Positions 6,607 through 13,896 of a stretch of DNA of 19,892 nucleotides are shown here, one piece after another (position 1 is the first letter of the stretch; each line of letters opens with the position of its first letter). This DNA is from Candidatus Cellulosilyticum pullistercoris. GTDB taxonomy: Bacteria; Bacillota; Clostridia; Lachnospirales; Cellulosilyticaceae. The translations under genes and the position numbers were made by a program. Below the pieces are notes generated by a model, which was given only the letters and a program-made list of their open reading frames with translations, was not told where the DNA came from and searched no databases. The stretch is from assembly GCA_018883705.1 (NCBI GenBank), contig JAHLFQ010000137.1:1-19892 (forward strand). The letters are read 5' to 3'.

Positions 6607-8547
6607 ATGGACCAAATGGAATTACAAAAAAATTATGAACAAGCGCTGAAGCTAGGCAAACAAGCTTGGAATCAAAAAGTTCTAAAAGGAGAATCTGGTT
6701 ATTTAAGAACGTTGGATAGTATGCTACAAAAAGGAGATATCGTTACCGAATATCCTTTAGGAATTGTAGAAATACCTATTCACAAAATTGTAGGAACCTA
6801 TACACATAGTAGAAGTGTTTCTTTTGCAGATAATTATATGCCCATTATGGATCCTAAATCGGAGTTTGCACTTAAATGGATGCATTTATATGATTATCAT
6901 ATTGAAAATGGAATAGCAGATCCCATCAAAGTTTATGAATACCTTAATCGATTTTTTGTTATTGAAGGAAATAAAAGGGTAAGTGTCTTAAAATTTGTCA
7001 ATGGAACAACAATTAACGGGCAAGTTATTCGTTTAATCCCAAAGAGAAATCCTGAGGATAAAACAAATACTATTTACTATGAATATATTAACTTTTATAA
7101 AGAAACAAAAATTAATAGTATTTGGTTTACTGAGGTAGGTCGATTTACTGAGCTTCTTGAATATATCAAACAATATCGACAAATGATTCAAAATGAAGAT
7201 AGTGATAAACTTTTTTTATCTAATTGTTACAGACCTTTTAGACAAATCTACCATGAATTTTTAGATACCAAATTAGAGATTACAACAGGCGATGCTTTCT
7301 TAACTTTTTTAAAAATTTATGGTCTACCTAAAGAAATTACCGCAGAAAAAAATAGAAATCAAATTCGAAATGTTGTTAATGAATTAAAAGTTATTGATTT
7401 GGATGAGAATTATGTAGAAACAGATATAATGCAAGTTGCAAGAAGAAAAAGGGTATTTTCTTCCCTTACAGAACTTGTCATACCTAAAAAAATAATAAAA
7501 ATAGCTTTTGTTTATGCAAAATCTTCTAACTCTTCAGGATGGACTTATGCCCATGAGTTAGGACGTTTACATATTGAAAATATCTTTAAAGGTCAAATAA
7601 AGACTCAAAAAATTGAAAATATCCCAGAAAATGAATTAGCATATAAGACCTTTAAAAATTTAGCTGAATCAGGCATTGATGTTATCTTTTCAACAAGCCC
7701 AACCTTTCTTGCACCCGCACTAAAAGCAGCAATGGAATATCATCATATTAAATTCTTTCAGTGTGCGGCAACACATTCATATAAATCACTAACGTTATAT
7801 TATGGGCGTATTCATGAACCACGCTATATTCTAGGGATGATAGCTGGAGCAATGACACAAACTAATATTATAGGGTACGTGGCCCCTTATCCTATATCTG
7901 AGGTTGTAAGCAGTATTAACGCTTTTACATTAGGTGCTTTAGCTGTAAACCCTTATGTTAAAGTTAAAGCATTATGGACCAATCATTGGGATAATCCTAA
8001 AGAAAGTAAAAAAGTAGCACGTACGTTGCAAGATTTAGGTGCAGATATCATATCAAATGAAAATTTACCAATTCCGGGTGATATTACAAAGGAATATGGT
8101 GTTTATCGTATTCATCATGAAAGCGGAGAAAAAACACACTATGCAATGGCTATTTGGAATTGGGGATTATTTTATGAACAAGTTATTCAAAATATTTTAA
8201 ATGGATCTTTAAAGACTATGAGTGATAACGATGTACCTATTAATTTTTGGCAAGGTCTAAATAATGGTATTGTAGATGTTTTATACTCAAATAGAAATAT
8301 GAATTCACCAATGAAAAATCTTATTGAAAGTGTTAAACAATCTATTGTTAATAATGAATTTAATATTTTTCAAGGTCCTATTCGCGATCAAAATGGCGTA
8401 TTAAAAGCGAAGCCAGGAGAACTGCTAGATTATGAGCAAATTATTCATATGGATTGGTTAATAGAGGGAGTAGAAGGTGTTATTCCAGATATTAAAACGC
8501 TTACTCCTATTGATCCTTTTTCCTATATGCAAGGTCTAAATATTTAA
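6607..8547 (+). CDS. ParB-like domain fused to BMP/PnrA-type ligand-binding domain, cytoplasmic
   Basis: The 646-residue protein has two recognisable parts. Residues about 50-132 look like a ParB/Srx-type N-terminal domain, ending in FFVIEGNKRVSVLKF (117-130). The EGNKR there corresponds to the GERR-like nucleotide-contact motif of ParB. A helical linker (about 170-290) follows. Residues about 296-610 resemble BMP-family proteins (PnrA/TmpC, Med), which bind purine nucleosides: KIAFVYAKSSNSSGW, IIGYVAPYP and an ALAVNP segment. BMP proteins are normally exported lipoproteins of ABC importers. Here there is no signal peptide or lipobox, and no permease or ATPase gene nearby. A cytoplasmic sensor or regulator, loosely like B. 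subtilis Med, is inferred. Automated annotation would probably call it a transporter subunit, which I doubt. The ribosome site is GGGGTG at 6596-6601. Confidence 0.75.
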   Translation: MDQMELQKNYEQALKLGKQAWNQKVLKGESGYLRTLDSMLQKGDIVTEYPLGIVEIPIHKIVGTYTHSRSVSFADNYMPIMDPKSEFALKWMHLYDYHIENGIADPIKVYEYLNRFFVIEGNKRVSVLKFVNGTTINGQVIRLIPKRNPEDKTNTIYYEYINFYKETKINSIWFTEVGRFTELLEYIKQYRQMIQNEDSDKLFLSNCYRPFRQIYHEFLDTKLEITTGDAFLTFLKIYGLPKEITAEKNRNQIRNVVNELKVIDLDENYVETDIMQVARRKRVFSSLTELVIPKKIIKIAFVYAKSSNSSGWTYAHELGRLHIENIFKGQIKTQKIENIPENELAYKTFKNLAESGIDVIFSTSPTFLAPALKAAMEYHHIKFFQCAATHSYKSLTLYYGRIHEPRYILGMIAGAMTQTNIIGYVAPYPISEVVSSINAFTLGALAVNPYVKVKALWTNHWDNPKESKKVARTLQDLGADIISNENLPIPGDITKEYGVYRIHHESGEKTHYAMAIWNWGLFYEQVIQNILNGSLKTMSDNDVPINFWQGLNNGIVDVLYSNRNMNSPMKNLIESVKQSIVNNEFNIFQGPIRDQNGVLKAKPGELLDYEQIIHMDWLIEGVEGVIPDIKTLTPIDPFSYMQGLNI

Positions 8548-8597
8548 AAAAAGAAGTTTTAAGTCATGACTTAAAACTTCTTTTTTTAAATATTTAG
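8536..8597. terminator. 62-bp perfect palindrome acting as bidirectional terminator
   Basis: Bases 8536-8566 and 8567-8597 are exact reverse complements with no loop, 31 bp per arm. Each strand reads a stem with a run of seven T at its 3' side, so it works as a terminator both ways. The left arm includes the last codons and stop (8545-8547) of the ParB-BMP gene. The right arm ends one base before the stop codon (8598-8600) of the metallophosphoesterase. Confidence 0.9.
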
Positions 8598-9185
8598 TTA
8601 AAGTTCTAATATGTAATAGTTATATCCATTAATAATTTGCATATTTTCGTGTGTCAAAATACGTTTAGCATGTGAAGAATAGGTAAAATGATTATGTCCA
8701 TATAAATGATATTTAGGTTTAAGCATATTATAAATAGAATAAAAGCAACGGAAACCAACATGACATTGACTCGTTGGATCGTCTCCAAGTTCATAGGTAG
8801 GGGAATGACTTACAAAAATATCAATAGGTCCTTTTGCAGAACGAATCAGCTTTTTTACACGTTTTTGCATTTTTTCTTCAGTATATTGAAAAGGGCCACC
8901 TTTATATTCAATGGAACCACCAAGTCCTGCAATTCTTATACCTTTAAAGTTAATGACCTTATCTTCAATACAATCACAACCTTCAGGGGGCTGTACTAAA
9001 TATTGCCTATCATGATTTCCATGTATGTAAAAAACAGGAACCGCAAGCATAGTCACTAAAAAAGAAAGATAACTTGATTTTAAATCTCCACAAGAAATAA
9101 CACACTCAATATCTTTAAAGTTTGCTTTATCAAAAAAATCCCATATATAATTACTCTCTATATCAGAAACAACTAATATTTTCAT
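8598..9185 (-). CDS. Calcineurin-like metallophosphoesterase
   Basis: This 195-residue cytoplasmic protein has the five-block metal site of the calcineurin-like superfamily: SDIE (Asp8), CGD (Asp34), GNHD (Asn57, His58), SHSP (His127) and GHNH (His164, His166). Such enzymes use two divalent metals to hydrolyse phosphomono- or diesters. The first block has Glu10 where the family usually has His (DxH), which should alter one metal ligand. I believe related Clostridia proteins share this change, so it need not mean inactivity. The substrate cannot be told. AAAGGAC (complement of 9194-9200) precedes the ATG, and TATAAT (complement of 9222-9227) is a plausible -10. It converges on the ParB-BMP gene and shares the long palindrome at its end. 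Confidence 0.88.
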   Translation of the reverse strand: MKILVVSDIESNYIWDFFDKANFKDIECVISCGDLKSSYLSFLVTMLAVPVFYIHGNHDRQYLVQPPEGCDCIEDKVINFKGIRIAGLGGSIEYKGGPFQYTEEKMQKRVKKLIRSAKGPIDIFVSHSPTYELGDDPTSQCHVGFRCFYSIYNMLKPKYHLYGHNHFTYSSHAKRILTHENMQIINGYNYYILEL

Positions 9186-9420
9186 ATATAACCGTCCTTT
9201 TATTGTAAATAGATAAATATTATTATACTATATTTTGTCATATTTAACACTAAAAAAATAATTATTTCAGATTTTAATTCAAAAATGATATCAATCATTA
9301 ATTTATTATAAAATTCGATAAATGGAACATATGGAAATAAAAATCCCCTTTTTATAGTTTTTAGCATGTTTATACTTGACCTTTCATATACATGAGATAG
9401 ACAAGTTGGGGGGATGTAAG

Positions 9421-10746
9421 ATGAAAAAGAAATACCAAATGATTTATTTAATAAGTTTAACCACACTACTTATACTCTGCACACTCTATTTTCTAAAAAA
9501 CTTTAATTTATCATGGGTAGAAACTAATGTAAATGAAGCAAAAATAACTATAAATTTTCTATTTCCTATGAATCAAGAAGAATTTAAAACTCATATCAAA
9601 CTTACAAGCCAAAGAGAAGATAGCAGACAATTTAACTATACTTTAAAATGGTTAAATAACCATGTAGTTGAGATAAAATTACAAGAGTGCAATGAAATTA
9701 AGGGGCAAAAAATTAAATTAATCATTTATAATGCACCTACACAAATAAGAGGACTAACAAAATCTGAAATGGTAACTGTACAATTTAAGGGGGATATTGA
9801 AATTTTATCACCAACAGATGATTTACTTATTTCTAGCACTCATCCATTTGTTATACAGTTTAATACACCTGTGAGCATTAATCAAATATATAAATATCTT
9901 CAGTGTGATGCTAAATTTTATATTAAGCCATATGAATGTTTAGATTCAAATGGTAAAAAATATAAAGATGATACAAAATACATATTGTTTCCTAAAGAAC
10001 CTTTAGAAAATGAGAGATGTTACGTGTTACTTCTTAAATCTGGAATGGCTTCAAAATCAGGTACATTGCTTAAACAAGATCAGGTTATTATGTTACAAGT
10101 CGATAAAAAACCTACCATACTAAAAACCTACCCGGCTGAAGGAGATAAATGGATCGGATTATATCCTAGATTCACATTAGAAAGTAAAGATCCAATGACA
10201 CAGGCAGTAGCTTGTATAAATGGTCAAACTATAGAAGGGATACTAATAGATTCATACCATGCATACTTTTTATTAGATGATCTTCTAAAGCCAGAAACGG
10301 CCTATTGTATTGATTTCCAAATACAAGTTAAAAGTGGAGAACTCAGTGAGGTAAAAAGCATTAATTTTTCAACGACAACATTAAATGATCATAGGTTTTG
10401 GATAGATATTCGATGTGGTAACACACAAAAGATTAATTGCTATGAAGGTGATAAACTGATTCGTACCATTCCATTTGGTTTAAAATTAGAAAAAAGCATA
10501 CCTTTATTTGGTACATATTATCTTAAAGATAAAGCAGAGGTTTATGAGAATAATAAACAACAACTAGGTGCTAACTATTGGATGATTATTAGTGAAAATT
10601 TTGGAATTCATGGTGATATTAGAAATGCCTATTGGCAACGTCTAGATAATATTAAGAGCACAAAAAATATAGCTATTACTGATGAAGAAGCTGCATGGCT
10701 ATATGAAAAAATGAATGAGCAAAATATGATTATTATTAGGAAATAA
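9421..10746 (+). CDS. Membrane-anchored Ig-like protein with degenerate YkuD (L,D-transpeptidase-like) domain
   Basis: Of 441 residues, a basic start and one membrane helix (about 7-26) place the rest outside the cell. Residues about 38-320 look like three consecutive Ig-like (Big_5-type) domains: FLFPMN at 46-51, FVIQFNTPVS near 143-152, and a third from about 231. Residues 327-441 follow the YkuD fold of L,D-transpeptidases: FWIDI, YEGDKLIRTIPFG, FGTYYL, YWMIISENFGIHG with the conserved His397, and a closing EEAAWLYEKM helix. The signature SHGC(I/V)R that should precede that helix reads STKNIA (413-418). The catalytic Cys is Asn416, and the His and Arg are also lost. It cannot crosslink peptidoglycan by the known mechanism; a wall-binding or structural role is inferred. 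The start at ATG 9421 has a six-G ribosome site (9408-9413). Confidence 0.75.
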   Translation: MKKKYQMIYLISLTTLLILCTLYFLKNFNLSWVETNVNEAKITINFLFPMNQEEFKTHIKLTSQREDSRQFNYTLKWLNNHVVEIKLQECNEIKGQKIKLIIYNAPTQIRGLTKSEMVTVQFKGDIEILSPTDDLLISSTHPFVIQFNTPVSINQIYKYLQCDAKFYIKPYECLDSNGKKYKDDTKYILFPKEPLENERCYVLLLKSGMASKSGTLLKQDQVIMLQVDKKPTILKTYPAEGDKWIGLYPRFTLESKDPMTQAVACINGQTIEGILIDSYHAYFLLDDLLKPETAYCIDFQIQVKSGELSEVKSINFSTTTLNDHRFWIDIRCGNTQKINCYEGDKLIRTIPFGLKLEKSIPLFGTYYLKDKAEVYENNKQQLGANYWMIISENFGIHGDIRNAYWQRLDNIKSTKNIAITDEEAAWLYEKMNEQNMIIIRK

Positions 10747-10763
10747 CTATCATACCTAGTAAT

Positions 10764-10789
10764 AAATATTACATTTTGAGATAATATTT
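10764..10789 (+). terminator. Weak AT-only hairpin
   Basis: AAATATTA (10764-10771) pairs with TAATATTT (10782-10789) around a 10-base loop, ending in T residues. It lies 18 bases after the stop of the YkuD-like gene and just before the GDH promoter. An all-AT stem would be unstable, so termination here is doubtful. Confidence 0.25.
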
Positions 10790-10791
10790 TG

Positions 10792-10819
10792 TTGAAACAT
10801 ATTGAATTTATGATAAAAT
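10792..10819 (+). promoter_or_regulatory. Promoter of glutamate dehydrogenase gene
   Basis: TTGAAA (10792-10797) and TAAAAT (10814-10819) are 16 bases apart, and TG at 10811-10812 gives an extended -10. Transcription from about 10826 leaves a leader of nearly 50 bases with AGGAGG at 10861-10866. No riboswitch or operator is evident in it. Confidence 0.55.
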
Positions 10820-10873
10820 ACAGATAGCGGTAAGGAGTATTATCCGTATATTTATTCACTAGGAGGAATATCT

Positions 10874-12223
10874 ATGGAATTTAAAACAGAGTATATGCAA
10901 GATTTAATGCGCAGAGTTGAGAAAAATCATCCTGCACAACCAGAATTTCATCAAGCGGTAAGAGAGCTATTACTTTGCATGGAGCCAGTTGCAGAGCGTA
11001 ATCCTCAATATGTAGAAGCTGGCATTTTTGAAAGAATTGTTGAGCCTGAGCGTGCTATTTTATTTCGTGTATCATGGGTAGATGATGCGGGGAAGGTACA
11101 AGTAAATAGAGGCTATCGTGTTCAATTTAATAGTGCTATAGGGCCATATAAAGGTGGTTTAAGATTACATCCATCTGTAAATCTTAGTGTGATTAAATTC
11201 TTAGGATTTGAACAAACATTTAAAAACTCTTTAACTGGCTTACCAATGGGTGGTGGTAAAGGCGGTAGTGATTTTGATCCAAAGGGAAAATCTGATGGTG
11301 AAATTATGAGATTCTGTCAAAGTTTTATGACGGAGCTTTCTAAGCATATTGGTGCAGATACAGATGTACCAGCAGGAGATATTGGAGTAGGTGCACGTGA
11401 AATTGGATATCTATTTGGCCAATACAAACGATTAAGAAATGAATTCACAGGTGTATTAACTGGAAAAGGATTAAATTATGGCGGTTCACTTGTAAGAACT
11501 CAAGCAACTGGATATGGATGTTGTTACTTCACAAAAGAAATGTTAGCTACTAAAGGGTATAGCTTTGAAGGAAAAACAGTTGTCATATCTGGTTCTGGTA
11601 ACGTAGCAATCTATGCAGCGGAGAAAGCAATGGAACTTGGTGCTAAAGTTGTTGCATTAAGTGATTCAAATGGTTATATTTATGATGCAAATGGTATTGA
11701 TTTAGATGCAGTAAAAGAAATCAAAGAAGTTAAACGTTTACGTATCAAAGAGTACATAACCAATCATACTTCAGCGGAATACCATGAGGGATGTTCAGAT
11801 ATTTGGAAAATTAAATGTGATATTGCACTTCCTTGTGCAACCCAAAATGAGTTAGATGCTGAATCAGCAAAAATATTAGTTCAAAATGGTGTTATAGCTG
11901 TAGCTGAAGGTGCTAACATGCCTTCAACACCAGAAGCAATAAAAATTTTCCAATCAGCAGGTATTCTATTCGCACCAGGAAAAGCTGCAAATGCAGGCGG
12001 TGTAGCTACATCAGGTCTTGAAATGTCTCAAAATAGTATAAGATATGGCTGGACATTTGAAGAAGTAGATGAAAAACTTAAGGATATCATGAAACATATT
12101 CATTCAGTATGCAAAGAAGCTGCTATCGAATATGGGGATGCAGATAATTATGTTTTAGGTGCCAACATTGGAGGTTTCTTAAAAGTTGCTGAAGCTATGT
12201 ATGCACAAGGTGTTGCTTACTAG
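10874..12223 (+). CDS. gdhA: Glutamate dehydrogenase, hexameric, probably NADP-dependent
   Basis: The 449-residue protein interconverts 2-oxoglutarate plus ammonia and glutamate and is colinear with the small hexameric bacterial GDH family. Substrate and catalytic residues are visible: Lys93 (GPYKGGLR), Lys117 (FEQTFKNSL), Lys129 (PMGGGKGGSDFD) and Asp169 (PAGDIG). They sit four positions later than in the Clostridium symbiosum enzyme. The Rossmann domain shows GSGNVA at 240-245 and ends its second strand in ALSDSNG (261-267). That Ser-Asp-Ser pattern resembles NADP enzymes such as E. coli GdhA rather than the NAD-type GPDG, so ammonia assimilation is favoured over glutamate fermentation. I rate the cofactor call moderate and the family call near certain. 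It is a single-gene unit with its own promoter, AGGAGG site and terminator. Confidence 0.97.
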   Translation: MEFKTEYMQDLMRRVEKNHPAQPEFHQAVRELLLCMEPVAERNPQYVEAGIFERIVEPERAILFRVSWVDDAGKVQVNRGYRVQFNSAIGPYKGGLRLHPSVNLSVIKFLGFEQTFKNSLTGLPMGGGKGGSDFDPKGKSDGEIMRFCQSFMTELSKHIGADTDVPAGDIGVGAREIGYLFGQYKRLRNEFTGVLTGKGLNYGGSLVRTQATGYGCCYFTKEMLATKGYSFEGKTVVISGSGNVAIYAAEKAMELGAKVVALSDSNGYIYDANGIDLDAVKEIKEVKRLRIKEYITNHTSAEYHEGCSDIWKIKCDIALPCATQNELDAESAKILVQNGVIAVAEGANMPSTPEAIKIFQSAGILFAPGKAANAGGVATSGLEMSQNSIRYGWTFEEVDEKLKDIMKHIHSVCKEAAIEYGDADNYVLGANIGGFLKVAEAMYAQGVAY

Positions 12224-12230
12224 AAATTAA

Positions 12231-12287
12231 AAAGACAAATAATACTTTTCTCCTAATTAGAAGAGAAAGTATTATTTGTCTTTTTTT
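12231..12287 (+). terminator. Long-stem terminator after gdhA
   Basis: Bases 12231-12252 pair with 12263-12283 over about 21 positions with a single bulged T, around a 10-base loop. A run of seven T (12281-12287) follows. It lies eight bases after the gdhA stop codon. Confidence 0.88.
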
Positions 12288-12288
12288 A

Positions 12289-12317
12289 TTGTAAATTTAT
12301 AAATAATGTTATAGAAT
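12289..12317 (+). promoter_or_regulatory. Candidate promoter of the HD-GYP gene
   Basis: TTGTAA (12289-12294) and TAGAAT (12312-12317) have a 17-base spacer, placing the start near 12324 and leaving a leader of about 36 bases with AGGGGG (12349-12354). It begins right after the gdhA terminator tail. Confidence 0.4.
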
Positions 12318-12359
12318 GAACTTGACAATATACGCTTACTTTATATTCAGGGGGAAAAT

Positions 12360-13397
12360 ATGCAAAAATTGACGATACCTTTATCTAAATCAATGCCAGG
12401 CATGATTGTTGCTGAACCGATTAGAAATTTAGATACAGGAGTGATTTATGTAGGGGCAGACCAAGAATTAAATGCTGATGCAATTCAGAAGTTAAAAAAT
12501 ACTGATATTCATGAGATTAAAATTTTTGTAAATACATGGGATAATGTATGGAAAGTTTCAAAAGAAACTAAAGAAGTGTATAACAGATGTACTGAAGCAG
12601 CTAAGAGGTTGTTAAATCAAATAGCATATGATAATGTAGTTGATTTTGTAGCCTTTAAAAAGATAAAAGATGAAATGGCTGATAAATTTAATGATAACTA
12701 TAAAATTATTGGATGTATCAATCTATTTAAAATTGCAGATAGCTATACATATACTCATAGCATTAATGTTGCATTATTATCTACATTAATAGGTAAATGG
12801 ATGAAATATGGGAAGGATATGCAAGATTCATTAATGTTAGCAGGTCTATTACATGATATTGGCAAGATGAAAATTGATAAAAATATATTAAATAAGCCTG
12901 ACAAATTAACTGATGATGAGTTTGAAGTGATTAAAAAACATCCTGTTTATTCTTATGAACTCCTTCAAGAAAATAGGGAGATCCCATTAGATTTTAAGGT
13001 AGGGATTTTAATGCATCATGAGCGAATGGATGGTTCAGGATATCCATATGGTGTTTATAATGAGAATATTAATGACATAGCTAAAATATTGGCGATTGCT
13101 GATACTTATGATGCTATGATATCTGAAAGACCTTATCAGAAGAAACGTTCACCATTTGAGGTAATACAACTAATGCAAACAGGTATTTTTGGCAAACTAG
13201 ATCCTAAAATATTACTTACATTTTTATCTAATATTGCAACTTACTATATTGGAACTTATGTTACTTTAAGTAATGGTGAAATAGGTGAGGTTGTAGCAAT
13301 TAATCCTTTATGTCTTTATCGTCCTATTGTGCGAGTACAAGATCGTTATATTGACATGTATACTGATGATTCTATACAAATTATTGATATTACATAG
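12360..13397 (+). CDS. HD-GYP domain protein, probable cyclic di-nucleotide phosphodiesterase
   Basis: The catalytic HD-GYP domain occupies about residues 120-290 of 345. Metal-binding and signature residues are intact: His133, His165-Asp166 with Lys169 (LLHDIGK), His194, His219-His220, DGSGYP at 224-229, and Asp248 (ADTYDAM). Enzymes of this type hydrolyse c-di-GMP to GMP and, in some members, other cyclic dinucleotides. The N-terminal 100 residues are a short domain of the kind often preceding HD-GYP in Clostridia (MPGMIVAEPI), with no receiver, PAS or membrane segment. The C-terminus (about 290-345) is a small beta domain with GTYVTLSNGEIGEVV. What controls its activity is therefore not visible. 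It has a five-G ribosome site, and no terminator separates it from the lipoprotein gene 72 bases downstream. Confidence 0.92.
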   Translation: MQKLTIPLSKSMPGMIVAEPIRNLDTGVIYVGADQELNADAIQKLKNTDIHEIKIFVNTWDNVWKVSKETKEVYNRCTEAAKRLLNQIAYDNVVDFVAFKKIKDEMADKFNDNYKIIGCINLFKIADSYTYTHSINVALLSTLIGKWMKYGKDMQDSLMLAGLLHDIGKMKIDKNILNKPDKLTDDEFEVIKKHPVYSYELLQENREIPLDFKVGILMHHERMDGSGYPYGVYNENINDIAKILAIADTYDAMISERPYQKKRSPFEVIQLMQTGIFGKLDPKILLTFLSNIATYYIGTYVTLSNGEIGEVVAINPLCLYRPIVRVQDRYIDMYTDDSIQIIDIT

Positions 13398-13440
13398 AAG
13401 TGAGTGCATAAAAAGTGTATTTTCGAACATACTAACTTTG

Positions 13441-13446
13441 TATAAT
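13441..13446 (+). promoter_or_regulatory. Consensus -10 element before the lipoprotein gene
   Basis: A perfect TATAAT (13441-13446) lies 23 bases before the ATG at 13470. No good -35 is seen 16 to 18 bases upstream, so the promoter is weak or needs an activator. Confidence 0.35.
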
Positions 13447-13469
13447 ATTTCATTATAAAGGAGTCTAGT

Positions 13470-13772
13470 ATGCAAATGAAAAAAATTTTATTTTTATCCG
13501 CACTTGTAATCATGGGTTTTGCTTGTGTGGGTTGTACAACAACAGATAATAACACAAATACTGCACCAATTGAAAGTACTACACCTACTACAGATCATAT
13601 AAACGGTACAGATAATATTACAAATGATGTTACAGATGGTATGAACAATGTTACAAATGGTACAGACCATAATGCAAACGGTACAGATAATGCAGCTAAT
13701 GGTGTTGTAACTGATAAGAATGGTGTTATTAATGATGGCACTACTACCAATAACAATGCAACTAACAAATAA
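13470..13772 (+). CDS. Small Asn/Thr/Asp-rich lipoprotein
   Basis: In this 100-residue protein a Lys-Lys start and a hydrophobic stretch at 6-18 lead to FACVGC, giving a probable lipoprotein attachment at Cys22. The lipobox is imperfect, with Cys at -3, and Cys19 is an alternative. The mature part is low-complexity, almost only Asn, Thr, Asp, Gly, Val and Ala, built from degenerate NGTDN-type units. The DNA coding for two of them (13601-13616 and 13676-13691) is an identical 16-base repeat exactly 75 bases, or 25 codons, apart. The protein is likely unfolded, a surface spacer or wall-associated tail; no function can be assigned. AAAGGAG at 13457-13463 sits six bases before the ATG. A second ATG lies two codons in. 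Confidence 0.75.
   Translation: MQMKKILFLSALVIMGFACVGCTTTDNNTNTAPIESTTPTTDHINGTDNITNDVTDGMNNVTNGTDHNANGTDNAANGVVTDKNGVINDGTTTNNNATNK
13601..13691 (+). repeat. Exact 16-base direct repeat with 75-base period inside the lipoprotein gene
   Basis: The 16-base unit at 13601-13616 recurs unchanged at 13676-13691, in frame. Intervening and following codons show degenerate copies of NGTD and TNG units. The pattern suggests internal tandem expansion and possible length variation between strains. Confidence 0.7.
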
Positions 13773-13796
13773 TTAAAAAATGAAATACGATACAGA

Positions 13797-13830
13797 TAAA
13801 GCAAGAGCATAGACTCTTGCTTTATTTTTT
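13797..13830 (+). terminator. Terminator after the lipoprotein gene
   Basis: TAAAGCAAGAG (13797-13807) pairs with CTCTTGCTTTA (13814-13824) around a 6-base loop, followed by six T (13825-13830). Confidence 0.9.
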
Positions 13831-13849
13831 ACTAAATAACACGAGAACA

Positions 13850-13858
13850 TGCTATAAT
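13850..13858 (+). promoter_or_regulatory. Extended -10 promoter of the radical SAM/nth unit
   Basis: TGC-TATAAT (13850-13858) is a perfect extended -10 element. It lies 38 bases before the TTG start at 13897 and just after the previous terminator. The -35 region is poor, as is common with extended -10 promoters. Confidence 0.55.
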
Positions 13859-13896
13859 AGTATTATCAAAATTATGGAATGAAAGGAATTAAACTA

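Noticed and set aside
9376..9403. TTGACC with TAGACA before the Ig/YkuD-like gene
   Set aside because: The -10 match is poor, and transcription would begin inside the G-run ribosome site.
9186..9420. Possible riboswitch or T-box in the 235-base divergent gap
   Set aside because: I see only AT-rich spacer and -10-like hexamers, with no stable conserved stem or specifier/antiterminator pattern.
9200..9466. Minus-strand open frame overlapping the 5' end of the Ig/YkuD-like gene
   Set aside because: It covers an AT-rich divergent promoter region and its Ile/Phe-rich tail comes from AT bias. No Shine-Dalgarno site precedes its start.
10629..10859. Minus-strand open frame across the YkuD-like gene end and the gdhA promoter
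   Set aside because: It is an antisense shadow with AT-driven hydrophobic composition and would cover the gdhA promoter.
12322..12347. Perfect TTGACA followed by TATATT upstream of the HD-GYP gene
   Set aside because: The spacer is only 14 bases and the start would fall on or after the ribosome site, so it is unlikely to drive this gene.
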